A stretch of 7,343 bases of DNA from Bacteroidales bacterium (GTDB lineage Bacteria > Bacteroidota > Bacteroidia > Bacteroidales > Muribaculaceae): NCBI GenBank assembly GCA_019420545.1, contig JAHZGZ010000107.1, forward strand, positions 1-7,343. The letters run 5' to 3'. Of this stretch, positions 1 to 6,331 are shown in pieces. How positions within the stretch are numbered: position 1 is the first letter of the stretch; each line of letters begins with the position of its first letter. Position numbers and translations under genes: made by a program. Under the pieces are notes generated by a model, which was not told where the DNA came from, searched no databases, and was given only the letters and a program-made list of their open reading frames with translations.

Positions 1-452
1 TGTTTGCCGCTGTGGCACATCTCCGTGTGCCTTACATACGGATGCATATGCGCGGCACTCCCTCCACCATGCAGACGCTTACGGAATATGATGATGTTAC
101 GGCGGATGTAATCACCGATCTTCAGCGTAAGCTTGCCGATCTTCGTATGGCCGGTGTGGCCGATGTTATCGTGGATCCCGGATTCGGTTTTGCCAAGACA
201 ATCGGGCAGAATTACACCCTTATGCGCGAACTTGACAAGTTCTCGTTGCTCGGTTGTCCGCTGCTTGTAGGTGTCTCCCGCAAGTCGATGATATACCGTC
301 TGACGGGCAAGACTCAGGATGAATCCCTCCCCGGCACCATTGCTCTGGGGGCTATCGCCTTGGAGCGCGATGCGGCGTTTCTGCGTGTACATGACGTGGC
401 CGAAGCTGTAGAGACGCGTGCGGTGGTTATGGCTACTTTGCATGGTGTCTGA
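1..452 (+). CDS. folP: Dihydropteroate synthase, C-terminal part (5' end outside window)
   Basis: This enzyme condenses p-aminobenzoate with 6-hydroxymethyl-dihydropterin diphosphate to give dihydropteroate in cytosolic folate synthesis, and it is the sulfonamide target. The reading frame is open from base 3 and ends at TGA 450-452, leaving 149 visible residues, about half of a usual 270-280-residue enzyme. Visible motifs, numbered from the first visible residue, are HMRGTP (about 15-20), DPGFGFAK (58-65), the pterin/phosphate-binding SRKS (92-95) and the C-terminal RVHDV (128-132). They occur in the family's normal order, so the visible part looks intact. The gene ends 33 nt before cdaA on the same strand, which suggests co-transcription. 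Any internal start in the window, such as the GTG at 12, is only an artefact of the truncation. Confidence 0.95.
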   Translation, partial: FAAVAHLRVPYIRMHMRGTPSTMQTLTEYDDVTADVITDLQRKLADLRMAGVADVIVDPGFGFAKTIGQNYTLMRELDKFSLLGCPLLVGVSRKSMIYRLTGKTQDESLPGTIALGAIALERDAAFLRVHDVAEAVETRAVVMATLHGV

Positions 453-485
453 AATTTTCATACTATAAAATTATAACTCCCTCAT

Positions 486-1268
486 ATGGCACCATTCGGC
501 ATAAAAGACGCACTCGATATCATCATCGTAGCCATGCTTCTCTATTATCTCTACAAGATAATGAAGGAATCGGGCACGATCAATATTTTCTTCGGAGTGC
601 TCGCGTTTATTGTCGTATGGGTGGTGGCAAGCGAGATTCTGGAGATGAGGCTTATCGGTACCATTCTCGACAAGGTGATGTCGATCGGTCTGATAATTCT
701 CGTCATTCTCTTTCAGGATCAGATTAAGCGTTTCCTCGTAGAGCTTGGCAACCACAACCGGTGGCGTTTCCTGCGCAATCTGTTCCGCCATCACCGGGCA
801 GGGGCTTCTTCTGCCGAAGATTCGCGGCGCTGGGTAATCCCTATCGTCTATGCCTGCATGTCCATGTCCAAGTCAAAGACAGGGGCGTTGATCGTGATTG
901 AGCAGTCGATACCGCTGGAACTTTATGAAAAGACGGGCGATATGATCGACGCGGAAATCAACTCGCGTCTTATCGAGAATATATTCTTTAAGAATTCTCC
1001 GCTTCACGACGGTGCGATGATCATAGCCCACGACCGTATCAAGGCCGCCGGATGCATCCTTCCGGTTAGTCACGACACCAATATCCCGCGTTCAATGGGG
1101 CTGCGCCACCGTTCGGCGCTCGGCATAAGCCAGGCTACCGATGCCGCGGCGGTAGTGGTCAGTGAGGAGACGGGCAGCATATCTTTTGCCTATCGTGGAA
1201 AGATCATTTCGCGCCTGTCGTCTACCGATCTCGAAAACCGCCTTTCGCGTCTTGTGGCCGACGAATGA
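486..1268 (+). CDS. cdaA: Membrane-bound diadenylate cyclase (CdaA/DacA type)
   Basis: The product makes cyclic di-AMP from two ATP at the inner face of the cytoplasmic membrane. It has 260 residues, typical of CdaA. Three hydrophobic segments lie at about 11-24, 34-50 and 65-77, followed by a basic linker (about 90-106) and the DAC (DisA_N) domain from about 115. The catalytic signatures are present: TGALIVIE (132-139), the metal-binding DGA (175-177) within SPLHDGAMII, and the ATP-binding RHR (207-209), followed by SEETGSIS (226-233). The ATG at 486 gives a normal N-terminus and lies 33 nt after folP. No strong Shine-Dalgarno sequence is visible, as is usual in Bacteroidetes. In Firmicutes, cdaA is followed by cdaR and glmM. 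Neither is here, and efp follows with its own promoter. The role in turgor or cell-wall homeostasis is inferred from the family. Confidence 0.95.
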   Translation: MAPFGIKDALDIIIVAMLLYYLYKIMKESGTINIFFGVLAFIVVWVVASEILEMRLIGTILDKVMSIGLIILVILFQDQIKRFLVELGNHNRWRFLRNLFRHHRAGASSAEDSRRWVIPIVYACMSMSKSKTGALIVIEQSIPLELYEKTGDMIDAEINSRLIENIFFKNSPLHDGAMIIAHDRIKAAGCILPVSHDTNIPRSMGLRHRSALGISQATDAAAVVVSEETGSISFAYRGKIISRLSSTDLENRLSRLVADE

Positions 1269-1317
1269 CCGTTTTGGCAATTTCCTGGAGCCTGAAATAT
1301 TCAATTTACAAGGTAAA

Positions 1318-1349
1318 TTTGTGAATTGATGCGAAATTTTGTAAATTTG
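1318..1349 (+). promoter_or_regulatory. Bacteroidetes-type promoter of efp
   Basis: TTTG at 1318-1321 (-33 element) is followed after 20 nt by TAAATTTG at 1342-1349, an exact match to the TAnnTTTG -7 element of the Bacteroidetes primary sigma factor. Transcription would start near 1355, giving a leader of about 65 nt before the efp ATG. The -33 TTTG is itself the end of a second TAAATTTG (1314-1321). It also lies on the right arm of a 7-bp inverted repeat (AATTTAC 1303-1309, GTAAATT 1313-1319). The motif and spacing are seen directly; promoter activity is inferred. Confidence 0.75.
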
Positions 1350-1419
1350 CGCCGAAATTGACTCCGCATCGCGTGGAATAACACAATTGCTTAATAACAA
1401 ACAGATTACATATACAAAT

Positions 1420-1995
1420 ATGGCAACAACCGCAGATTTTAAGAATGGAATGTGCCTCGAGATTGACGGCAACTATTTCTTCATCGTTGAGTTCCTTCAC
1501 GTTAAGCCTGGCAAAGGCCCTGCTTTCGTTCGTACAAAACTCCGCAATGTAAAGACCGGACGTATTATCGACAAGACCTGGAACTCAGGTGTAAAGGTTG
1601 ACGAGGTACGTATCGAGCGCCGTCCCTATCAGTTCTCTTACAAGGACGACATGGGCTACCATTTCCTCCACACCGAGACTTGGGAAGAGATCATCGTACC
1701 CGGCGAGAGCATCGAAGGTGTCGAGTTCCTAAAGGACGGTGATATCTGTGAGGCTATGGTACATGCCGCTTCCGAGACTGTACTTACCTGCGAGATGCCT
1801 GCAAATGTAGTGCTTGAAATCACTTATACCGAGCCCGGCATCAAGGGTGATACCGCCACCAACACCCTCAAGCCTGCTACCGTAGAGACCGGCGCTGAGG
1901 TGCGTGTTCCTCTCTTCTGCGAGGTTGGCGACAAGGTTCGTATCGATACCCGCAACGGCAACTATCTGGAGCGCGTAGAGCGCGCAAAGGCTTGA
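1420..1995 (+). CDS. efp: Translation elongation factor P
   Basis: EF-P binds ribosomes stalled at proline stretches, next to the P-site tRNA, and promotes peptide-bond formation. The ATG at 1420 gives a 191-residue protein, close to the family's usual 185-190, beginning MATTADFKNG. The frame is open upstream to a TTG at 1387, but the extra 11 residues are not family-like, so ATG is chosen. The order is an N-terminal KOW-like domain (about 1-65), then two OB-fold domains (about 66-128 and 130-191). The domain I loop KPGKGPAF (29-36) carries K32 at the position of the modified lysine K34 of E. coli EF-P. The family signature ITYTEPGIKGDTA lies in domain III, followed by the conserved VRIDTRNGNYLERV end. 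The modifying enzyme, if any, is not in the window. The gene seems to be transcribed alone from the promoter at 1318-1349. Confidence 0.97.
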   Translation: MATTADFKNGMCLEIDGNYFFIVEFLHVKPGKGPAFVRTKLRNVKTGRIIDKTWNSGVKVDEVRIERRPYQFSYKDDMGYHFLHTETWEEIIVPGESIEGVEFLKDGDICEAMVHAASETVLTCEMPANVVLEITYTEPGIKGDTATNTLKPATVETGAEVRVPLFCEVGDKVRIDTRNGNYLERVERAKA

Positions 1996-2063
1996 TTTAT
2001 GCCAAAGATGTTTTTGCGTTAGAACGCCTGTTCAAACTGCGACATATATAGCGACGTTATATT

Positions 2064-2104
2064 AGAGTCGGGACTGCTTTCTCCTGAAAGGTAGTTTCGA
2101 CTCT
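2064..2104 (+). promoter_or_regulatory. Leader hairpin between efp and the flavodiiron gene
   Basis: AGAGTCG (2064-2070) pairs perfectly with CGACTCT (2098-2104). The stem continues inward through two G-U pairs, ACT/AGT, another G-U pair and TTTC/GAAA, with one bulge and a short TCCT-type loop. No T-run follows (GTGTTTAAG), so it is not a classical intrinsic terminator. It could still end efp transcripts or act as a leader structure for the gene that starts 48 nt downstream. Just upstream, GCGAC occurs twice with a 12-nt period (2039-2043 and 2051-2055). The structure is read by eye; its function is unknown. Confidence 0.5.
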
Positions 2105-2151
2105 GTGTTTAAGTAACTGGTTGAAATTTTTAGAAGATTCAATTCTGACCT

Positions 2152-3351
2152 ATGAATTTTAAAGAAATCACTGAAGGCATTTATTATGTGGGTGTGAACG
2201 ACCGTACAACTGACCTTTTCGAAGGATTATGGCCGCTTCCGCTTGGTGTCACATATAATTCTTATCTGGTGGAAGGCTCCGAAAAACTTGCTCTTATCGA
2301 TGGCGTGGCTATCGGTGAGTGCGGAAAATTGAGGGAGAATATAGCCAGGCAGATCGGAAACCGCACCCCCGACTATATTGTAATTAATCATATGGAGCCG
2401 GATCACTCCGGTGCTTTGAAGGTTATACGTAGTTTCTTTCCCGATATTACGATAGTCGGCAATGCCAAGACCCTCGAGATGGTAAAGGGATTTTATGGCA
2501 TAACCGATAATGTGCTGAAGGTTGCCGACGGTGATTCGCTCGACCTGGGTGGTGTGTCGCTTACATTCCGGCTTACACCGATGGTCCATTGGCCCGAGAC
2601 TATGATGACTTATGTCCCTGAGCGGAAAACGCTTTTTTCAGGCGATGCTTTCGGTTGTTTCGGCGCTCTTGCCGGAGGTGTGGTAGATTCTGAGATGGAT
2701 ACCGACCTGTATTTCCCCGAGATGGAGCGGTACTATGCATGTATTGTGGGCAAGTACGGAGTTTTTGTTCAGAAAGCGCTTGCAAAGCTTTCATCGCTGG
2801 ATCTGGACTACATATGCCCTACCCATGGCCCGGTATGGCATGATGAGATTGAGCGTGTGGTCGCCGTATATGATCGTTTGAGCCGCTATGAGGCTGAAAA
2901 CGGTGTGGTGATTGTGTACGGCTCCATGTACGGAAACACTGCCGAGATGGCCGAAATTATCGCATGCCGCCTTGCCGAGCGTGGTATCAGAAAGATTCGC
3001 ATGCACGATGCGTCGCGTTCAAATCTTTCGTATATTCTTGCAGACATATTCCGTTTCCGTGGCCTCATTATCGGCGGTCCTACCTATTCAAATACCCTCT
3101 ATCCCCCCGTCGAGACTCTTGTACAGGCGGTAAAGACACGCGAGATAAAGAACCGCCTCATATCTACATTCGGATCATACACCTGGGCTCCTCAGGCCGT
3201 GAAACGCATCAATACCTTGCTTGAAGAGGGAAAAAATATAATATCCGAAATTATTTCTGTAGAAGCTAAGCAGGCCCCTGACGAGACGGCTGTAACCGAC
3301 TGCTGTGCTCTTGCCGATGCAATGGCGGCAAAGTTGCTTGAAAATAGTTGA
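2152..3351 (+). CDS. fprA: A-type flavodiiron protein (FprA family, O2/NO reductase)
   Basis: Flavodiiron proteins are cytosolic enzymes that reduce O2 to water, or NO to N2O, at a diiron site next to FMN. They usually receive electrons from rubredoxin and protect anaerobes. The protein has 399 residues, normal for the two-domain A class. The N-terminal metallo-beta-lactamase-like domain (about 1-250) has a full set of iron ligands: H80, E82, D84 (in HMEPDH), H146, D165 and H225, nearly the numbering of Desulfovibrio rubredoxin:oxygen oxidoreductase. The C-terminal flavodoxin domain (about 252-399) begins VVIVYGSMYGNTAEMA, whose GSMYGNT (257-263) is the FMN phosphate loop; GGPTYSNTLYPP (308-319) is the second FMN loop. 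There is no fused rubredoxin domain and no rubredoxin gene nearby. It sits alone between a leader hairpin and a terminator, so it is probably a single-gene unit. Preference for O2 over NO cannot be told from sequence. Confidence 0.95.
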   Translation: MNFKEITEGIYYVGVNDRTTDLFEGLWPLPLGVTYNSYLVEGSEKLALIDGVAIGECGKLRENIARQIGNRTPDYIVINHMEPDHSGALKVIRSFFPDITIVGNAKTLEMVKGFYGITDNVLKVADGDSLDLGGVSLTFRLTPMVHWPETMMTYVPERKTLFSGDAFGCFGALAGGVVDSEMDTDLYFPEMERYYACIVGKYGVFVQKALAKLSSLDLDYICPTHGPVWHDEIERVVAVYDRLSRYEAENGVVIVYGSMYGNTAEMAEIIACRLAERGIRKIRMHDASRSNLSYILADIFRFRGLIIGGPTYSNTLYPPVETLVQAVKTREIKNRLISTFGSYTWAPQAVKRINTLLEEGKNIISEIISVEAKQAPDETAVTDCCALADAMAAKLLENS

Positions 3352-3375
3352 TGCTTACATATGCACATCATTTTA

Positions 3376-3410
3376 TGGAGCGTGTTCAAATTAATTTTGG
3401 ACACGCTCCA
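3376..3410 (+). terminator. Strong hairpin terminator after the flavodiiron gene
   Basis: TGGAGCGTGT (3376-3385) pairs with ACACGCTCCA (3401-3410). The stem extends inward through TCAAA/TTTGG with one G-U pair to a small AT-rich loop, for about 15 paired positions. It begins 24 nt after the stop codon. A-tracts rather than a T-run follow on the + strand, so it is a terminator-like hairpin rather than a textbook intrinsic terminator. The hairpin itself is clear; terminator function is inferred from position. Confidence 0.65.
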
Positions 3411-3542
3411 AAACTATAATTGAGCGCGGTTTGTTAGTGAAATACAAAACTGCCTGACATATATATCCTCCATCTTATGTGATGCATCGGATTGTTATAG
3501 GTGGATTATATCATTCTGGCATAGATACCTCGGAAATAAAAT

Positions 3543-5162
3543 ATGAGTAGAAAGTCTGTTACAACATCTCTTGAGTCTGCTGTTACGCGCTCGGGCCGAA
3601 AGAAAGTCATATCCACTGCCAAAGGTACTCTTACTATGGCTGCCATGGCGATATTGATCGTAACATCGATACTGAGTCTGCGCGGTCTTCCTTCGGAGGC
3701 AAAATACGGTGTTCAGTCGGTATTCTATTATCTGTTTGCTGCGGTCGTGTTTCTGCTTCCTTTTTCTCTTGTATGCGCCGAACTTGCGTCGACATATACT
3801 CGGAGTGGAGGTCTTTACCGCTGGGTGTCTGAGGCTTTTGGGCCGCGCTGGGGATGGACGGCTATGTATCTTGAATGGCAGACGATCGTAATATGGTTTC
3901 CTACTGTACTGATGTTCGGGGCGGCTTCGCTTGCCTATATATTCTGGCCTGAAAGTTTTGATCAGGCGCTTGCATCCAATAAGATATATACGCTGGTAGT
4001 TGCTCTGTTCATGTATTGGATGGCGACGTTCAACGCTTTTCGCGGACAGCGTTCCGCCAATCTGCTGAGTACATATGGCGGTCTGGTTGGTACCATTATT
4101 CCCGGCGCAGTGCTTATCGTGCTCGGTATTGTATATTTATGTCTCGGCAAACCGGTACATCTTGCCGAGGAGCCATTTTTCCCCGACTTCGACAGTATGG
4201 GTACTGTGGTGCTGGCGGCTTCGATATTCCTTTTCTACGCAGGCATGGAAATACAGGCTGTGCATATCAACGATATGACAAATCCCTCGCGCGATTTTCC
4301 ACGAGCCGTATTTTTCGCTATTATTGTTATAGTAGCTGTCTATGCCCTTGGCACTCTTGTTATCGGACTGGTGATTCCGTCGGAAAATATCGACCTTTTG
4401 CAGTCGTTGCTGATGGCATATAACGGTCTATGGGATGCTTTCGGCCTTGGATGGCTCGGCAATGTCATGGCGTTGTTTATCATGATAGGTGTTATCGGTC
4501 AGATAAGCGCGCTTGTTACAGGTCCTGCAACCGGCCTTATGGCAGTGGCCCAATCCGGATATCTGCCTCGTTCCTTACAGACAATCAACAAGAACGGTGT
4601 CAACAAGTCGATACTCTATATCGAAGGCATTTTTGTAACGATACTTTGTCTCGTGCTGATTGTGCTCCCCACTGTGGAGGCTGCTTACCAGATAATGTCG
4701 CAGATGGCTACTATCATATATCTTATAATGGTAATAATGATATATGCCGCATTCATACGTCTGCGTCGTACATCTCCGGGGCGCAGACGCGGATTCACGG
4801 TACCGGGAGGTAAGACCGGAGAGATTATTGTATGTACTTTGGGAATACTCGGTGCGCTGCTCGCACTCGTATTGAGTTTCCTGCCCCCGTCGCAGATTGC
4901 CATAGGATCACCGATTGTATATGTTGGGATTATAGCCGCAGGCGTAGCGTTGTTCGTGGCAATACCTCTGGTCGTGTATTCGCGCCGCAAACCGTCCTGG
5001 CGTAATCCTGATGCTCACTTCTATCCATTTGACTGGCAGATTGAGGGGCGCCGACCGGATGAGGTCTCGAAATGGGCACCCGGTTTCGAGCCTACCGAAG
5101 AAATGGTCGAGGAGGCGGAGACAAATGCAATACGCACGCATGCATCCGAACCACATCATTGA
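3543..5162 (+). CDS. APC-superfamily amino-acid permease, glutamate:GABA antiporter (GadC)-like
   Basis: This is a polytopic inner-membrane amino-acid transporter of 539 residues with about 12 hydrophobic segments spread over residues 30-480. Family-like features are LRGLPSEAKYGVQSVFYYLF (46-65), CAELAS with E80, SGGLYRWVSEAFGPRWGW (88-105), FFPDFDSMGTVV (212-223), HINDMTNPSRDFP (241-253), VTGPATGLM (325-333), and PGGKTGEII (421-429) leading to LSFLPPSQIAIG (444-455). This layout resembles GadC and related antiporters. GadC proteins exchange external glutamate for internal GABA and resist acid, but substrate is not proven here: no glutamate decarboxylase or glutaminase gene lies in the window. 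A hydrophilic C-terminal tail of about 58 residues (482-539) is acidic in its second half and ends in HASEPHH; in E. coli GadC the tail is a pH-dependent plug. The ATG at 3543 gives a basic cytoplasmic N-terminus. A MITE follows 34 nt after the stop. Confidence 0.88.
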   Translation: MSRKSVTTSLESAVTRSGRKKVISTAKGTLTMAAMAILIVTSILSLRGLPSEAKYGVQSVFYYLFAAVVFLLPFSLVCAELASTYTRSGGLYRWVSEAFGPRWGWTAMYLEWQTIVIWFPTVLMFGAASLAYIFWPESFDQALASNKIYTLVVALFMYWMATFNAFRGQRSANLLSTYGGLVGTIIPGAVLIVLGIVYLCLGKPVHLAEEPFFPDFDSMGTVVLAASIFLFYAGMEIQAVHINDMTNPSRDFPRAVFFAIIVIVAVYALGTLVIGLVIPSENIDLLQSLLMAYNGLWDAFGLGWLGNVMALFIMIGVIGQISALVTGPATGLMAVAQSGYLPRSLQTINKNGVNKSILYIEGIFVTILCLVLIVLPTVEAAYQIMSQMATIIYLIMVIMIYAAFIRLRRTSPGRRRGFTVPGGKTGEIIVCTLGILGALLALVLSFLPPSQIAIGSPIVYVGIIAAGVALFVAIPLVVYSRRKPSWRNPDAHFYPFDWQIEGRRPDEVSKWAPGFEPTEEMVEEAETNAIRTHASEPHH

Positions 5163-5199
5163 TATACGAATCCTCTATCCGATATCGTTCTTCTTATAA

Positions 5200-5232
5200 G
5201 AGCTTGTTTAATAATAAATGTTGCCGACAGGG
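5200..5232 (+). repeat. Left terminal inverted repeat of the MITE
   Basis: This 33-bp end matches the reverse complement of 5419-5451 at 31 positions. It has TTGCCGACAGGG where the right end reads TTACCGTCAGGG. The host flank TAA at 5197-5199 precedes it. Confidence 0.9.
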
Positions 5233-5418
5233 TCGTATAGGTAATTTTATAATCACACAGCTCTTGCCGTTTTTTAAACAAATGCAAAAATATATCAATG
5301 ATATGAAAAATAATACCTGCAGTCGGTCATTCACCGGCATATTTCCGTCTGCTCTTAGGTTGTTATGGAATCCCATAACTCCCTCATCACAAACGAAAAT
5401 CTGCTCGATGACTGACAG

Positions 5419-5451
5419 CCCTGACGGTAACATTTATTATTAAACAAGCTC
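5419..5451 (-). repeat. Right terminal inverted repeat of the MITE
   Basis: This is the inverted partner of 5200-5232. Read on the - strand it begins GAGCTTGTTTAATAATAAA and continues to TTACCGTCAGGG. The A at repeat position 24 is shared with the remnant at 6332-6373, which shows that the remnant derives from this end. TAA at 5452-5454 follows on the + strand. Confidence 0.9.
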
Positions 5452-5465
5452 TAAACATTAAACCG

Positions 5466-6050
5466 ATGGCCGACGATAATATTCAGATTGAGCGACACCC
5501 ATGGGAGCCATTTATTCCAGATGGTGCGAAAGTGCTTATCATGGGTACTTTTCCTCCGGGATCTCATCGGTGGAGTATGGATTTTTATTATCCTAATCGT
5601 ACCAATGATTTCTGGTACATGATGGGCCTGATATTTTTCGGCGATCGGTATGCGCTGTATCGCCCCGAGAGCAAGACTTTCGACCTCGATGCCATAAAGC
5701 GTCTGCTTACAGAGCGTCATATCGCGCTCAACGACACGGCGCGGGAGGTGCGCAGGCTCAAAGGGAATGCTTCCGATAAATTCCTTGAGATACTGACCCC
5801 GGTACCTCTGTATGAGCTTCTGAAGCATATGCCCGAGTGTCATACAGTTGCCACTACGGGCGAGAAGGCAGCCGGTGTTATTGCCGAGATCACAGGTACC
5901 CCGCTTCCAAAGATGGGAGAGGTGGTGCATGCGCCTGACGGTCTCGACATATGGCGCATGCCCTCCACAAGCCGTGCATATCCGATGAAACTTGAGCTGA
6001 AGGCCGCACATTATGCCCGGCTTTTCCGTTCGGCAGGCATTCTTGAATAA
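5466..6050 (+). CDS. Uracil-DNA-glycosylase superfamily protein
   Basis: This is probably a DNA-repair glycosylase that removes a deaminated or mismatched base from DNA in the cytoplasm. It has 194 residues, in the range of the single-domain Mug/HDG-like branches. Motif 1 is VLIMGTFPPGS (23-33), followed by YYPNRTNDFW (41-50), like the G-x-x-P-G and N-x-F-W segments of Mug and hypoxanthine-DNA glycosylases. Motif 2 is MPSTSRA (165-171), the minor-groove-intercalating loop. Substrate (uracil, thymine mismatch or hypoxanthine) cannot be assigned. The ATG at 5466 gives a short N-terminus before HPWEPFIPDG, a plausible start. The preceding MITE ends only 14 nt upstream, so the native promoter region has been displaced and the ribosome-binding region is the short TAAACATTAAACCG stretch. 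A small-protein gene follows 69 nt downstream. Confidence 0.85.
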   Translation: MADDNIQIERHPWEPFIPDGAKVLIMGTFPPGSHRWSMDFYYPNRTNDFWYMMGLIFFGDRYALYRPESKTFDLDAIKRLLTERHIALNDTAREVRRLKGNASDKFLEILTPVPLYELLKHMPECHTVATTGEKAAGVIAEITGTPLPKMGEVVHAPDGLDIWRMPSTSRAYPMKLELKAAHYARLFRSAGILE

Positions 6051-6119
6051 TCCGTCGGTGAACGTTGCTGGATATCCGTGTGTTATAATGTATGGATAAT
6101 CCCCCAAAATCGATGAGTT

Positions 6120-6287
6120 ATGTTTGAAGAACTTAAAGACAAGGCTTCCGGCCTCATGGAAAACGAAAATGTAAAGGAGGTCGTTGAAAAGGCGACTGAA
6201 TTTATCAGTAGTGATAAAGGCAAGGAAGTTATTGAGACTGTAAAAGAAAAGGCCGAGGAGTTTATAAAGGACAAATTCGGCAAGTAA
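6120..6287 (+). CDS. 55-residue charged helical protein with an internal repeat, function unknown
   Basis: ATG at 6120 to TAA at 6285-6287 encodes 55 residues, starting MFEELKDKASGLMENEN. It is rich in Lys and Glu, has no Cys, Trp or Pro, and should be one or two amphipathic helices without a membrane segment. The body consists of two imperfect copies of about 18-19 residues: VKEVVEKATEFISSDKGK (18-35) and VIETVKEKAEEFIKDKFGK (37-55). Both follow the pattern V-K/E, E-K-A, E-F-I, D-K, G-K. The repeat, a codon-like pattern and a terminator-like hairpin 7 nt after the stop support a real gene. It lies 69 nt after the glycosylase gene and may be co-transcribed. I do not recognise a named family; its composition is like small stress-related or CsbD/YtxH-like proteins, but that resemblance is only compositional. 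Confidence 0.75.
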   Translation: MFEELKDKASGLMENENVKEVVEKATEFISSDKGKEVIETVKEKAEEFIKDKFGK

Positions 6288-6294
6288 TTGACCG

Positions 6295-6323
6295 GCGCCG
6301 CAGTTCATTATCAACTGCGGCGC
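6295..6323. terminator. GC-rich hairpin, probable bidirectional terminator between convergent genes
   Basis: GCGCCGCAGTT (6295-6305) pairs perfectly with AACTGCGGCGC (6313-6323) around a 7-nt loop. It starts 7 nt after the small-protein stop codon and lies 45 nt beyond the stop of the opposing arabinofuranosidase gene, so it could serve both. Neither side has a strong T-run. The stem is clear; terminator function is inferred. Confidence 0.75.
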
Positions 6324-6331
6324 TGCTGTTA

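Larger units (their letters stand above)
5200..5451. mobile_element. 252-bp MITE with 33-bp terminal inverted repeats and TAA target duplication
   Basis: The two ends are inverted repeats of 33 bp (5200-5232 and 5419-5451) that differ only at repeat positions 24 and 28. Both start GAGCTTGTTTAATAATAAA. The element is flanked by TAA on both sides (5197-5199 and 5452-5454), consistent with a 3-bp target duplication. There is no transposase. The longest internal frame is 79 residues on the - strand (ATG at 5433 in the right repeat, stop in the flank at 5196), and it matches nothing I recognise. The interior is AT-rich and holds a perfect 7-bp hairpin (GTTATGG 5362-5368, CCATAAC 5373-5379). GAG ends and a TNA-type duplication recall IS5-family groups such as IS1031 or ISL2, so mobilisation by such a transposase elsewhere is inferred. 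It occupies 252 of the 303 bases between the permease and the next gene. A deleted relative lies at 6332-6373. Confidence 0.85.

Noticed and set aside
473..485. 13-base match ATAACTCCCTCAT shared by the region before cdaA and the MITE interior (about 5375-5387)
   Set aside because: A single 13-mer match in a 7.3-kb window is near chance expectation, and nothing around it matches.
471..794. 107-residue open frame on the - strand opposite cdaA
   Set aside because: It is antisense to the membrane part of cdaA, has no recognisable motif, and is explained as a shadow of the coding strand.
2016..2027. GCGTT-AG-AACGC mini-hairpin after efp as a terminator
   Set aside because: The stem is too short, the loop too tight, and the T-run lies before the stem rather than after it on the coding strand.
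3415..3422. TATAATTG as a -7 promoter box for the permease
   Set aside because: It has one mismatch to TAnnTTTG, the nearest TTTG upstream is only 15 nt away rather than about 20, and it lies more than 120 nt before the start codon. The permease promoter is left unassigned.
4016..4423. 135-residue + strand frame inside the permease gene
   Set aside because: It is an out-of-frame shadow, rich in Arg, Ser, Tyr and Cys, while the permease frame has continuous membrane segments and family motifs across the same bases.
6065..6091. TTG and TATAAT before the small-protein gene as a promoter
   Set aside because: The boxes fit neither the Bacteroidetes consensus nor its spacing well; co-transcription with the glycosylase gene is equally likely.
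5451..6314. 287-residue open frame on the - strand opposite the glycosylase and the small-protein gene
   Set aside because: Its sequence is a by-product of the opposite strand. The + strand frames carry recognisable glycosylase motifs and a clear internal repeat, while this frame has no family-like motif and crosses the hairpin and intergenic region.
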